A stretch of 64,000 nt of DNA from Azoarcus sp. Aa7. Lineage in GTDB: Bacteria > Pseudomonadota > Gammaproteobacteria > Burkholderiales > Rhodocyclaceae. The stretch spans positions 83,060 through 147,059 of the forward strand of contig NZ_QVLR01000041.1 in NCBI RefSeq assembly GCF_014822185.1, written 5' to 3'. Both the position numbers and the translations under genes were made by a program. The notes below the pieces were generated by a model. It made no database searches, was not told the DNA's origin, and saw only the letters and a list, made by a program, of their open reading frames with translations. Positions 17,720 through 26,176 of this stretch are shown piece after piece (position 1 is the first letter of the stretch; the number at the start of each line of letters is the position of its first letter).

Positions 17720-20206
17720 ATGGCTGATCAGCCGATCCACAGGCCTCATTTCGTCCTTCTTAACACAAGCAAGACCGAACCCTACGCGTCACCGGGACGC
17801 GCAGGGCCGAAACCGCCCGTTCCACCCCAAGACCGAATCCAGCACGCGGCAGTGCTCCGTGAGCAGCTTCAGGAGGTGGCGGCAGCGCAGGGATCGCTCG
17901 TCGCACAGCAAAAGGATGCCAACCTCGAAGTTGGCGTCGGAATCCAGGTCGAATTCGAGAGTTTCGACAGCGTAAGGCTGGCGACCGAAAGCTTAGCGCG
18001 CGACCGTAGCGGCATCGAACTGATGAACGTGCGAAAGCGTGAAGAAAAGGTATTCGCCACGGTTTTCGTCCCGGATGGAAAGCTCGTTCACTTCGAGCAC
18101 ATCCTGACCGCGTATGCAGAACAAGAGACACAATCCGGTCAGCCCAAGAACCAGCCCTTGGTCGACGCGATCCAGACGGTCCGCGCTGCAACTTTCGAGT
18201 CTCTCTGGACTGACGCACCTGAAGCACTTCCGGCGGATATGGAGCAGCCCATCTGGTGGGAGGCCTGGCTTCCCGCCGGAGAGCACCGCCTACGCACGAT
18301 TGATGAATTCAGGCGAATCGCCGAACTCTCAGGCATGCAGACGCGGGATCAAGCCGTGCACTTTCCGGAGCGATCTGTAGTCCTCATGTATGGCTCTCAG
18401 GCGCTTATTCTCAGCTCCCCGTTGCTACTGAACGCAATCGCCGAGCTGAGACGCGCGAAGGACACAGCGGAGTTCTTCGATTCGTTGCCAGTCGAAGATC
18501 AAGACGGTTGGGTGGATGAACTGCTAACCCGGGTTACGCCCGGTGCATCGTTGCCGATTTGCGTCACGCTACTGGACACCGGGGTCAATATCGGCCATCC
18601 GCTCCTCACGCCCCACGCTCACACCACCGACCTCTACTCGATCAGCGAAGCGTGGGCTACCGACGACACCAACGGTCATGGAACACAGCTGGCCGGCCTC
18701 GTGATGTACGGTGATTTGGCGCGTGCGCTCGAATCCAACCATGCTCTCGAGATTTCGCACGGCCTTGAGTCGGTGAAGGTACTGCGCCATACCGGCGATA
18801 ACCAAGGCGAGGTATTCGGTAGCCTAACGGGAGCAGCAGTGATGCTCCCAGAGGAAGCAAACAATGACCGCACTCGTGTATTCGCGATGGCAATCACGGC
18901 AAGAGATGGTCGCGATCGAGGCCGTCCATCGTCGTGGTCAGCTGCGGTGGACCGGTTGGCGTGTGACTACGACAATCAGGGCGAAAAGCCTCGGTTGTTC
19001 GTGATCGCCGCCGGCAACAGCAACAACGATTCGTGGGGCGACTATCCGGCCAGCTTGTCAACCGACAGCATTCGAGATCCAGGGCAAGCGTGGAATGCAC
19101 TCACTGTTGGTGCCTACACGCAGCTGACCGACATTACCGACAAAGATGCTGAGGATTATAGAGCCGTCGCTGAAGTAGGTGCGCTAAGTCCGTACACGAC
19201 GACCTCAGCGACATGGCCCCGAGAGTGGCCTTGGAAACCCGATGTGGTCTTTGAAGGCGGGAACGTAGGCAAGGATTCCGAAGCCTTCTGCAGCACGTTT
19301 GTCAGCCTGTCGTTGCTGACGACGCATCACCAGCCAACCGAGCGGCTCTTCTGGACCACCTGGGCAACCAGTGCGGCAACCGCGCTCGGAGCAAACTTCG
19401 CTGCGAAGTTGTGGGCGTCTTACCCTCAATTCTGGCCGGAGACAGTCCGGGCTATGATCGTCCACTCTGCCCGGTGGACGGATGCGATGCTGACGGAGTA
19501 CCTCCCTAACGGCAGGTCGCAGCAGGCTCTGACCAGCCTGTTGCGGCACTGCGGCTACGGCGTCCCCAGCCTTGAGCGCGCACTTTGGAGCGCAGCCAAC
19601 TCGTTGAACCTGATTGTCCAGGATTCACTCCAGCCCTATGAGAAAACGAGCAGTGGCATCAAGACTCGGGACATGCACCTGCATGACCTGCCGTGGCCAC
19701 AGGATTCGCTCTTGGCGCTTGGCAACACGCAAGTGACTCTGCGTGTAACGCTGTCGTATTTTATTGAGCCGAATCCTGGGGAGCGTGGTAACACGGACAA
19801 GTACGCATACCAGTCGCACGCCTTGCGATTCGCGGTGCGCCGCCCGCTCGAAACTGAGGCCCAGTTCCGCGCCCGAATTAATCTGCGTGCTCAAGAAGAA
19901 GAGGCTGGGCTACCTGGATCCAGCGCAGGCGACGGCGGCTGGTTCCTCGGTCGACTTCGAGCTCGTGGCTCGATCCTCAGTGATAGCTGGACTGGAAGTG
20001 CGGCGGAACTGGCCAATCGCGGTCAATTGGCCGTCTTCCCGGCAATGGGTTGGTGGCGCAATCGTCCGGCGGTTGGCCGTTTCGACCGGACGGCTCGCTA
20101 TGCGCTGGTGGTGTCCATCGAAGCACCGACGGTGGAACAGGACCTCTACGCAGTGGTCGAGCACCTGATCGCACAAACCCAGATTGCAGCCGCTGTTGCC
20201 ACGTAA
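17720..20206 (+). CDS. S8-family (subtilisin-like) serine protease, cytoplasmic
   Basis: In this 828-residue protein the subtilase domain occupies roughly 280-590, with Asp286 (LLDTGVNIGHP), His320 (DTNGHGTQLAG), the oxyanion Asn in VIAAGNSNND, and Ser551 (WATSAATALG). The full triad is present. About 270 residues precede the catalytic domain and 240 follow it. No signal peptide is seen (MADQPIHRPHFVLLNTS), so the protein probably acts in the cytoplasm, unusual for subtilases. It follows the AAA+ gene by 15 bases. Stand-alone AAA+/subtilase pairs occur in mobile and defence-rich loci, but no function has been verified here. Confidence 0.88.
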   Translation: MADQPIHRPHFVLLNTSKTEPYASPGRAGPKPPVPPQDRIQHAAVLREQLQEVAAAQGSLVAQQKDANLEVGVGIQVEFESFDSVRLATESLARDRSGIELMNVRKREEKVFATVFVPDGKLVHFEHILTAYAEQETQSGQPKNQPLVDAIQTVRAATFESLWTDAPEALPADMEQPIWWEAWLPAGEHRLRTIDEFRRIAELSGMQTRDQAVHFPERSVVLMYGSQALILSSPLLLNAIAELRRAKDTAEFFDSLPVEDQDGWVDELLTRVTPGASLPICVTLLDTGVNIGHPLLTPHAHTTDLYSISEAWATDDTNGHGTQLAGLVMYGDLARALESNHALEISHGLESVKVLRHTGDNQGEVFGSLTGAAVMLPEEANNDRTRVFAMAITARDGRDRGRPSSWSAAVDRLACDYDNQGEKPRLFVIAAGNSNNDSWGDYPASLSTDSIRDPGQAWNALTVGAYTQLTDITDKDAEDYRAVAEVGALSPYTTTSATWPREWPWKPDVVFEGGNVGKDSEAFCSTFVSLSLLTTHHQPTERLFWTTWATSAATALGANFAAKLWASYPQFWPETVRAMIVHSARWTDAMLTEYLPNGRSQQALTSLLRHCGYGVPSLERALWSAANSLNLIVQDSLQPYEKTSSGIKTRDMHLHDLPWPQDSLLALGNTQVTLRVTLSYFIEPNPGERGNTDKYAYQSHALRFAVRRPLETEAQFRARINLRAQEEEAGLPGSSAGDGGWFLGRLRARGSILSDSWTGSAAELANRGQLAVFPAMGWWRNRPAVGRFDRTARYALVVSIEAPTVEQDLYAVVEHLIAQTQIAAAVAT

Positions 20207-20467
20207 TTGGCTGGAGCCTTCGTTCAGCCCCAACGGCCGCTGGGTGGCCGGCGCGGCAAGCAGACTACGGCCGCTCGCTCGCCGGGAGCTGAACGGCCGT
20301 CCCAGCCGACGACCAGAAGTCGGGGTTGCTCCCCTGCCCTTCTTCGCTTGACATTATCCCCCAGGGTCGGCAACCGTACCGGTCGTTCGGCCGAGAGCCA
20401 AGCAAACGTTCAAAACGTCTTGTCAAGCGACATGGAGATTTGCCCCCTGACACTTCATGCATGGGCG

Positions 20468-20486
20468 CATGCAACGTAAGCGTCCG
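20468..20486 (+). repeat. left end of IS66 element: target duplication and inverted repeat
   Basis: CATGCAAC (20468-20475) is the 8-bp target duplication, followed by the left terminal inverted repeat GTAAGCGTCCG (20476-20486). The right copies are at 23534-23541 and 23523-23533. Confidence 0.9.
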
Positions 20487-20509
20487 CCCGAGACCGTCTT
20501 GACTGACGG

Positions 20510-21094
20510 TCAGACCTTGATCGGGTGGAGGCGCAAATCGATTGCCGAGATGTCAAACGCGGCGGGATCGAACGGTGCCCCGTACCATTCAAGCATGTCG
20601 TGGTGTTCAGGATGGTTCGGATCGGCCATCACCGCAACGAAGTCGGCATAGCCGGGAGCGCCGCCGACATCCTCGGGCGGAGTGGCATTGGCGCCGGTAA
20701 GGCAAAGCGCCGTATCGAAGAGCGGTTCGGGTGGCAGGCGGCGTTCGACCTTGATGCGGTGCTCCCAGTCGTCGCCGAAGTCGTAGACGTAGCGGAAGGA
20801 TTTTGCGCCGTAGAGCGCGGTCGCGAGCCGCACGCGCTGTTCATTGCGAACGGGCTCGAAGTCGTAATCGGGATCGGGGACGCCGTAGCGCTCGCCGGCG
20901 ATCTCGAACTCGTGCAGATGGCAGTCGTGCCAGCCCATCACGGCCTGGATGACCCGATGCAGCTTCGGCAGCGTAATGGTTTCCGGCACCACCACCCGGC
21001 GCCAAATGGCCGGCTTGATCCAGGCCAGTTCAATCCGCAATTGCAGCAGATGCGGCGCGGGCCGCGCCTTCGGGAGTCGTACGACAGTGCCCAT
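20510..21094 (-). CDS. plasmid pRiA4b ORF-3 family protein (IS66 passenger)
   Basis: This 194-residue protein has the family pattern: LRIELAWIKPAIWRRVVVP at the N-terminus, MGWHDCHLHEFEI in the middle and YVYDFGDDWEH before a GGAPGYADF segment. The family is common in IS66-type and plasmid contexts and has no established biochemical role. The gene lies inside the inverted ends of the element and starts two bases after the tnpC stop, so it is transcribed with the transposase genes. Confidence 0.85.
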   Translation of the reverse strand: MGTVVRLPKARPAPHLLQLRIELAWIKPAIWRRVVVPETITLPKLHRVIQAVMGWHDCHLHEFEIAGERYGVPDPDYDFEPVRNEQRVRLATALYGAKSFRYVYDFGDDWEHRIKVERRLPPEPLFDTALCLTGANATPPEDVGGAPGYADFVAVMADPNHPEHHDMLEWYGAPFDPAAFDISAIDLRLHPIKV

Positions 21095-21096
21095 GG

Positions 21097-22626
21097 TCAG
21101 GCGGCCTTGCGCCGGGGTTCGGATTGGTCGCGCCCCAGATTCCAGGGCAGCAAGTCTTCGATGCGGTTGATCGGATGTTCGGCGATGCGTGCCAACACGT
21201 CGCGCAGATACGCTTCCGGGTCCAGACCGTTGAGTTTGGCCGTACCGATCAGGCTGTAGAGGGCCGCCGCGCGCTCGCCTCCGGCGTCCGAACCACCGAA
21301 GAGGAAGTTCTTTCTTCCCAAGGCCACCACGCGTAGCGCCCGTTCGGCGGCATTGTTATCGATCTCGATGCGCCCATCCTCGGTGTAGCGGATCAGCGCC
21401 CGCCAGTGATTCAGCCCGTACTGGATCGCCTCGCTGATGCCGGATTTGCGCGACACGCGCCGGCTCTGCGCGTCCAGCCAACTCCGCAAGTCCTCCAGTA
21501 ATGGACGCGCCTGGGCCCGCCGCACCGCGCGGCGGATGGGCGGTGACTCACCACGGACGCTCGCTTCGATCGCGTAGAGCTGACCGATCCGCGTGAGCGC
21601 CTCGGCGGCAATCGGGGAGGCCTGTGCCCGATGCACATCGAAGAACTTGCGTCTCAGATGGGCCCAGCAGGCGGCTTCCTGCACCTGCCCGGTCGCATAA
21701 ATCGCATTGAAACCCGCATAGGCGTCGGCCTGCAGGATGCCGGTGAAGGCGCGCAGATGGCGCTGCGGGTGCTCGCCCTTGCGATTGGGCGAGTACGCGA
21801 ACCACACCGCCGGATGGTCATTGCTGCCGGCCGGGCGATCATCACGCACGTAAGTCCACAACCGTGCGGTCTTGGTCCGTCCTTCGCCGGGTGCGAGCAC
21901 CGGCAGCGGGGTGTCGTCGGCATGCACCTTGTCGGCGGCGAGCACATAGCGGCGCAGCGCCTCGACCAGCGGAGCAAGCAGTTGTGCCGATTGCCCGACC
22001 CAGTCGGCGAGCGTCGAGCGGTCGAGCTCGATGCCCGAGCGCGCATAGATGGCGCTTTGCCGATACAGCGGCAGGTGGTCGCAGAACTTGCCCACCAGCA
22101 CATGCGCGAGCAAGGCCGGCCCGGGCAGTCCGCGCTCGATCGGCCGTGCGGGGGCTGCCGCCTGCATGATGCGATCGCAGCGCGAGCAGGCGAGCTTCGG
22201 ACGCACGTGCCGGATCACCTTGAAGTGGGCGGGCACGTACTCGAGCATCTCCGAGACGTCCTCGCCCAGCTTCACGAAGGTGCTGCCGCAGTCGGGACAG
22301 TTGCCCTCGGCGGGCGCATGTTCGACCGTCTCGCGCGGCAGGTGATCGGGCAAGGGTTTGCGGGCGGGGCGTTTCGGTGACGACGCCGCGCCGGAGGTCG
22401 TGTCCGGCGACGCGTCTGCAGCGGCTTCGCGCCGGGCAGTCTCGATGCCCTCAAGGGCGAGCTCGAGCTGGGCGAGCGTGCCGTCTAATTGCTCCGAGCG
22501 GCGACCGAACTGCATCCGGCGCAGCTTGGCGATGATGAAGTTCAGGCGCGCGATCTCGGCCTGCTGGGCCGTCACCAGGGCCTTGAGTACAGCCTGGTCA
22601 TCGGGAAGGGGCGTCGTCGCGTGCAT
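21097..22626 (-). CDS. tnpC: IS66-family transposase TnpC
   Basis: This 509-residue DDE transposase starts with a leucine-zipper-like region ([19 protein letters not shown]). The IS66 zinc-finger region follows (NCPDCGSTF ... KLACSRCD), then the catalytic core with [11 protein letters not shown], a second acid in [13 protein letters not shown] and the C-terminal [10 protein letters not shown] with the glutamate. The length is typical and no frameshift is seen. It is the third gene of the tnpA-tnpB-tnpC set. Confidence 0.95.
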   Translation of the reverse strand: MHATTPLPDDQAVLKALVTAQQAEIARLNFIIAKLRRMQFGRRSEQLDGTLAQLELALEGIETARREAAADASPDTTSGAASSPKRPARKPLPDHLPRETVEHAPAEGNCPDCGSTFVKLGEDVSEMLEYVPAHFKVIRHVRPKLACSRCDRIMQAAAPARPIERGLPGPALLAHVLVGKFCDHLPLYRQSAIYARSGIELDRSTLADWVGQSAQLLAPLVEALRRYVLAADKVHADDTPLPVLAPGEGRTKTARLWTYVRDDRPAGSNDHPAVWFAYSPNRKGEHPQRHLRAFTGILQADAYAGFNAIYATGQVQEAACWAHLRRKFFDVHRAQASPIAAEALTRIGQLYAIEASVRGESPPIRRAVRRAQARPLLEDLRSWLDAQSRRVSRKSGISEAIQYGLNHWRALIRYTEDGRIEIDNNAAERALRVVALGRKNFLFGGSDAGGERAAALYSLIGTAKLNGLDPEAYLRDVLARIAEHPINRIEDLLPWNLGRDQSEPRRKAA

Positions 22627-22686
22627 GACGTGAGTCTACGCGATGCCGCGGTGTGTGAACAGCCCCCAGGGGGCATGCCCCGATCT

Positions 22687-23034
22687 TCAGGCCGCGCACT
22701 CGGGTTGCCAGGTCCGCTCGGGCCTTCGCCAGTCGATGCCTTCGAGCAGCATCGACAGCTGCGCCGCGGACAGATGCACGGCCCCCTCGGTCGCCTGCGG
22801 CCAGATGAAGCGGCCCCGTTCGAGGCGCTTCGCGAACAGGCACAGCCCGTCCCCGCTCCACCACAGCAGTTTCACGAGATCGCCCCGCCGCCCGCGGAAG
22901 ATGAAGACGTGCCCGGAGAATGGATTCTCGGCGAGCGCCCCTTGCACGATCGCCGCCAGACCGTCCATGCCGCGACGCATGTCGGTCACGCCGGCCACCA
23001 GCCAGATGCGCGTGCCTGCCGCCAAGCCGATCAT
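22687..23034 (-). CDS. tnpB: IS66-family accessory protein TnpB
   Basis: This 115-residue protein has the family pattern WLVAGVTDMRRGMDGLAAIV, GHVFIFRGRRGDLVKLLWW and DGLCLFAKRLERGRFIWP. Its start codon overlaps the tnpA stop (ATGA, 23031-23034), as in other IS66 elements. It is needed with TnpA and TnpC for IS66 transposition; its mechanism is not known. Confidence 0.95.
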   Translation of the reverse strand: MIGLAAGTRIWLVAGVTDMRRGMDGLAAIVQGALAENPFSGHVFIFRGRRGDLVKLLWWSGDGLCLFAKRLERGRFIWPQATEGAVHLSAAQLSMLLEGIDWRRPERTWQPECAA

Positions 23035-23483
23035 GCCCGTTCGGCCAGGCAGTCGAGGACCGTGCGCAGTGTGTCCCGACTGACCTCGCCGAGCACCCGC
23101 ACGGTCGCGCCGCCGATCAGAATCTCGAGCGCGGCCGCCGGCTTGACGCCCTTCGGTGCCAACGGCTGGCCGACTGACGGCGACACGGTCATCACCGGCA
23201 ACAGTTTCGGCCCTTCGCACACGTGCGGTCGCCGGGCCGCGCGATGCGCCGGCTGGGGTTCGCCGAACCACCCTGCACGGTAGTGGCGGCGCCACTTGAA
23301 CAGCAGGTTCGCGTTGATGCCGTGTTCGAGGGCGAGCTTCGCCACCGAGATCCCCGGCTCGCAGGCGAGCGCGGCAAGGTGGCGTTTGAAGTCGATCGGG
23401 TAGTTCGGGCGCCCCTTGCGGGTCACCCGGGTGATGCCATTCGTGGCCAAAGTGGTCCCCACCAGAAATTTGGTGGGCACCAC
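23031..23483 (-). CDS. tnpA: IS66-family accessory protein TnpA
   Basis: The 150-residue protein contains a helix-turn-helix of the transposase_8 type (DFKRHLAALACEPGISVAKL followed by ALEHGINANLLFKWRRHY). The likely start is GTG 23483, since no ATG is available in frame before the domain. That GTG lies inside a near-perfect palindrome, which may affect expression. The gene is translationally coupled to tnpB. Confidence 0.88.
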   Translation of the reverse strand: MVPTKFLVGTTLATNGITRVTRKGRPNYPIDFKRHLAALACEPGISVAKLALEHGINANLLFKWRRHYRAGWFGEPQPAHRAARRPHVCEGPKLLPVMTVSPSVGQPLAPKGVKPAAALEILIGGATVRVLGEVSRDTLRTVLDCLAERA

Positions 23484-23488
23484 TTTGG
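23447..23488. repeat. 42-base imperfect palindrome at the tnpA start
   Basis: The arms CCAAAGTGGT (23447-23456) and ACCACTTTGG (23479-23488) pair exactly. An inner pair, CCACCA/TGGTGG, sits around a short centre. It covers the tnpA translation start and could be an operator or a hairpin that restrains transposase expression. Confidence 0.7.
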
Positions 23489-23522
23489 GCGATCTAGATC
23501 ACGGGAAAAAGGCGGTGCAGAC

Positions 23523-23541
23523 CGGACGCTTACCATGCAAC
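23523..23541 (+). repeat. right end of IS66 element: inverted repeat and target duplication
   Basis: CGGACGCTTAC (23523-23533) is the exact reverse complement of the left end, followed by the second CATGCAAC copy (23534-23541). Confidence 0.9.
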
Positions 23542-23721
23542 GGATAGGCGCGCCGGCAATCCGCGCTTGAACACGTTACGTGGCTCCAAGAGACCTTGAG
23601 AATTCGTTAAACGGATGCCATTCCATGTAGCCGGGCTTCGGAAATTCTTACGGAGCGCAAACTACGGGCCAACGACGGCTTCCACATGTTCCTTTGTGGC
23701 GGGTCGAGTGCCAGCAACGGA

Positions 23722-26016
23722 TTAGCTCCCCTTCCAGGTGTAACGCACGCCGATCCACGCGCTGCGCGGCGTGCCGGGGGCGACGAACCGTTCATGGCGC
23801 CATTCGCCGGGATCCGCGGCAAACGCGTTGCCCGCGCCGACGAAAGGATTCTCCGCCAGCGCACCGGCGGTCACGTAGCGCTTGTCGAAGAGGTTGTCGA
23901 TGCGGCCGAACAGGGTCCAGCCGCGCGCGAACCGGTAGTCGGCACTCACATTGACGACGGCATATCCGGGAAGCTTCCCGCGGCCTCCGAACTCGCCGTC
24001 GGGTTCATGGCGGTTGTTCTCGTTCCCGCGCACATATTGGCCGGAGTATGCGAGGAGGTCGGCCCCGAGGCGAAGGGCGTCGCCGGCGCGCCAGTCGAGA
24101 CCGAGCTTCAGGCTGTGCCGTGGCAGTCCCGGAAGCCGGTCGCCGCGCGAAACGCGGATTTCGTCGTCGGGACAGCCGTCACCCTCCGTGCTGTTGTTCT
24201 CGGCGAGGATGCAGGCGGAGGACTGGAAGGTGGCCTCGAGGTAGCTGTAGTTCACCCGCCAGTCGAGGGCGCCTCTTTCCCCGGTCAGGCCCAGTTCGAT
24301 GCCCTGGCGGCGGGTGCGCCCGAAATTGGTGAAATAGCCGAGGCTGCCGCCCGTGCCGACGAAGAGGATGTCGTCGCGGTTGGTGCTGCGGAAGGCGCTT
24401 GCGTTCCACTGCACGTTTCCGGCGAGCTTGCCACGCACCCCGAGCTCGAAGGTCCGGGTGACGACCTGATCGAGGAAAGGGTCAGCGGCCATCGCATTGG
24501 GCAGGCTGCAGGCATTCTCGGGATCCGCACAGCCCAGTTCGATCGGCGTCGGCGCGCGGTTGCCCTGGGAGAAGCCGCCGAAGACGGTAACAGCCGGCGC
24601 GGCTTGCCAAGTGAGGCCCAGCGCGGGGTTGAGCTTGTGATAGGTGAAGTCGCCGTTGAGGGTGTCGCCCATGCGGTCCCGGTTGATGACCCTGGTGCGA
24701 TTGAAACGCAGCGAGCCGGTCATATGCACGGAGGGGGCCAGCATGACGGTGTCGGTGGCATGGACGCTGATGGTTCGGGTGCGGCCGAGCAGGCTGTTCA
24801 CCTGATCCTCGTCCTCTGCCGCGGCGATGCCGCGGCTCCCGGTGAGTTCGCCGCCCTGCTCACTCTGGCGGAAGCCGGCACGGCTGCGGTCGTGGGACAC
24901 GCCGACGGCGAACTGGTGCGCACCGGCGATGCGGCTCCACTGAAGAGCCAGCCCCGCGGCGTTCTGGTCGGTGCGGGTGCGGTTGAGCGCACCGCTTTCC
25001 GGGCCGTCGCCGGCGGTGAAGCCGGCATCGGCCCATTCCTCGAACTCGTTCTCATACTCGTCGTTGCCGTCGCCGTTGAGCGTGCGGGTGCGGGTGCGCC
25101 GCGCGTAGATCGTGCCGGAGATCTGGTCGTTGTCGTTCAGCCAATGGCTCCCGGAGAGCGCCAACAACGTGCTCCGGTTCTTCGTCTGGTCCGGATGGGT
25201 GAAGATCGCCTCACGCCGCTGGCGCTGCATGCTCTCCGGCACCAGACCGTTGCCGATCAGGTCGGTGCTGGCGTGAGCGAGGGTCAGCGCGACATCCGTC
25301 CCCCACTTGGTCCATGCGAGCTTGCCGAACAGCTGGCCGACCTCCGACGGAGAACGGTCGCGCCATCCGTCCTCCTTCATCCCCTCGGCAGCGACAAACC
25401 AGGAGAGTTCGTCGCGCTTGCCGCCGTGCTCCACGGATCCGCCGCGGCGATTAAAGGAACCACCGTACAGCTCCATCGCGCCGCCCGGGTGAGTGTCGCC
25501 GCGCTTGGTCTGGATTGCCAGCGCGCCCCCGAGGGTGTTCAGTCCGTAAAGCGGGTTGGAGCCGGGCACGAGCGTCATCGTCGCGATCGCCGCCTGGGGG
25601 ATCAGATCCCAATTGACCACATCGCCGAACGGCTCGTTGACGCGCACGCCGTCGAGGAACACGGAGAGGCCTTGGGGTGTTCCGAGCAGCGGCGAGGCGG
25701 AAAAGCCACGGTAATTGACATCGGCCTGGTAGGGGTTGCCCTGGATCTCGTTGACATTGACGCTGGGCAGCCTGCGCTGCAGGTCCTCGGCCAGTGACAC
25801 ACCGCCCGCCTCGCGCAGTTGCCGGCTGTTCAAGGTCTGGACATTGGCGGGGACCTGTTCTCTTGGAAGGCCGATACCGGGTAGCGGCGTGGTGCCGACG
25901 ACCTCCACCGGCGCGAGCTCGACCGTCTCGGCGGCCGCGACCGTCGTGACAGGTCCCAGGGAAGCGATCAGGATCGCGAGTGCTTTGCGGATCGGTGGCC
26001 GGCGGTCGGGCTGCAT
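23722..26016 (-). CDS. TonB-dependent outer-membrane receptor
   Basis: This 764-residue protein has a signal peptide (about 1-28, ending TVAAAE), a plug domain with LPSVNVNEIQGNPYQADVNYRGF, FLDGVRVNEPFGDVVNWDLIP and NTLGGALAIQTKRG, and a 22-strand-type barrel ending GVRYTWKGS. The segment LFGRIDNLFDKRYV is the usual late TonB-receptor motif. The ATG at 26016 has GAGGA upstream. The gene is divergent from a NarL-type two-component pair, which may control it. Substrate unknown: siderophore, metal chelate or organic ligand. Confidence 0.92.
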   Translation of the reverse strand: MQPDRRPPIRKALAILIASLGPVTTVAAAETVELAPVEVVGTTPLPGIGLPREQVPANVQTLNSRQLREAGGVSLAEDLQRRLPSVNVNEIQGNPYQADVNYRGFSASPLLGTPQGLSVFLDGVRVNEPFGDVVNWDLIPQAAIATMTLVPGSNPLYGLNTLGGALAIQTKRGDTHPGGAMELYGGSFNRRGGSVEHGGKRDELSWFVAAEGMKEDGWRDRSPSEVGQLFGKLAWTKWGTDVALTLAHASTDLIGNGLVPESMQRQRREAIFTHPDQTKNRSTLLALSGSHWLNDNDQISGTIYARRTRTRTLNGDGNDEYENEFEEWADAGFTAGDGPESGALNRTRTDQNAAGLALQWSRIAGAHQFAVGVSHDRSRAGFRQSEQGGELTGSRGIAAAEDEDQVNSLLGRTRTISVHATDTVMLAPSVHMTGSLRFNRTRVINRDRMGDTLNGDFTYHKLNPALGLTWQAAPAVTVFGGFSQGNRAPTPIELGCADPENACSLPNAMAADPFLDQVVTRTFELGVRGKLAGNVQWNASAFRSTNRDDILFVGTGGSLGYFTNFGRTRRQGIELGLTGERGALDWRVNYSYLEATFQSSACILAENNSTEGDGCPDDEIRVSRGDRLPGLPRHSLKLGLDWRAGDALRLGADLLAYSGQYVRGNENNRHEPDGEFGGRGKLPGYAVVNVSADYRFARGWTLFGRIDNLFDKRYVTAGALAENPFVGAGNAFAADPGEWRHERFVAPGTPRSAWIGVRYTWKGS

Positions 26017-26176
26017 GATAGTCCTCGTAGTCTGCTGGTATCCGTCGGTGGGTCGCCTGTGCCGTGGTCCCGCCGGCTGCACGTCGCAGCGTACGCAGGC
26101 CGCGCCTTGCCTTCCATAGGAAAAATTCCCGATTTTCTCGATGCGCCTCCTATCGGGCCGACGTGATACTCCCCCC

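Larger units (their letters stand above)
20476..23533 (-). mobile_element. complete IS66-family insertion sequence
   Basis: This 3058-bp element carries tnpA, tnpB, tnpC and a pRiA4b-type passenger gene, all on the minus strand. Its ends are matching 11-bp inverted repeats (GTAAGCGTCCG), and it is flanked by an identical 8-bp duplication, CATGCAAC; 8 bp is the IS66-family standard. All genes are open and the duplication is perfect, so the insertion looks recent and potentially active. It sits between the subtilase gene and the TonB receptor gene and does not visibly interrupt a gene. Confidence 0.93.

Noticed and set aside
20207..20467. Possible short genes between the subtilase and the IS66 element
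   Set aside because: Frames are short, lack ribosome sites and show no recognisable protein; I treat the segment as non-coding.
23686..25797. A 703-codon plus-strand frame
   Set aside because: It is antisense to the TonB receptor gene, whose plug and barrel motifs are unambiguous.
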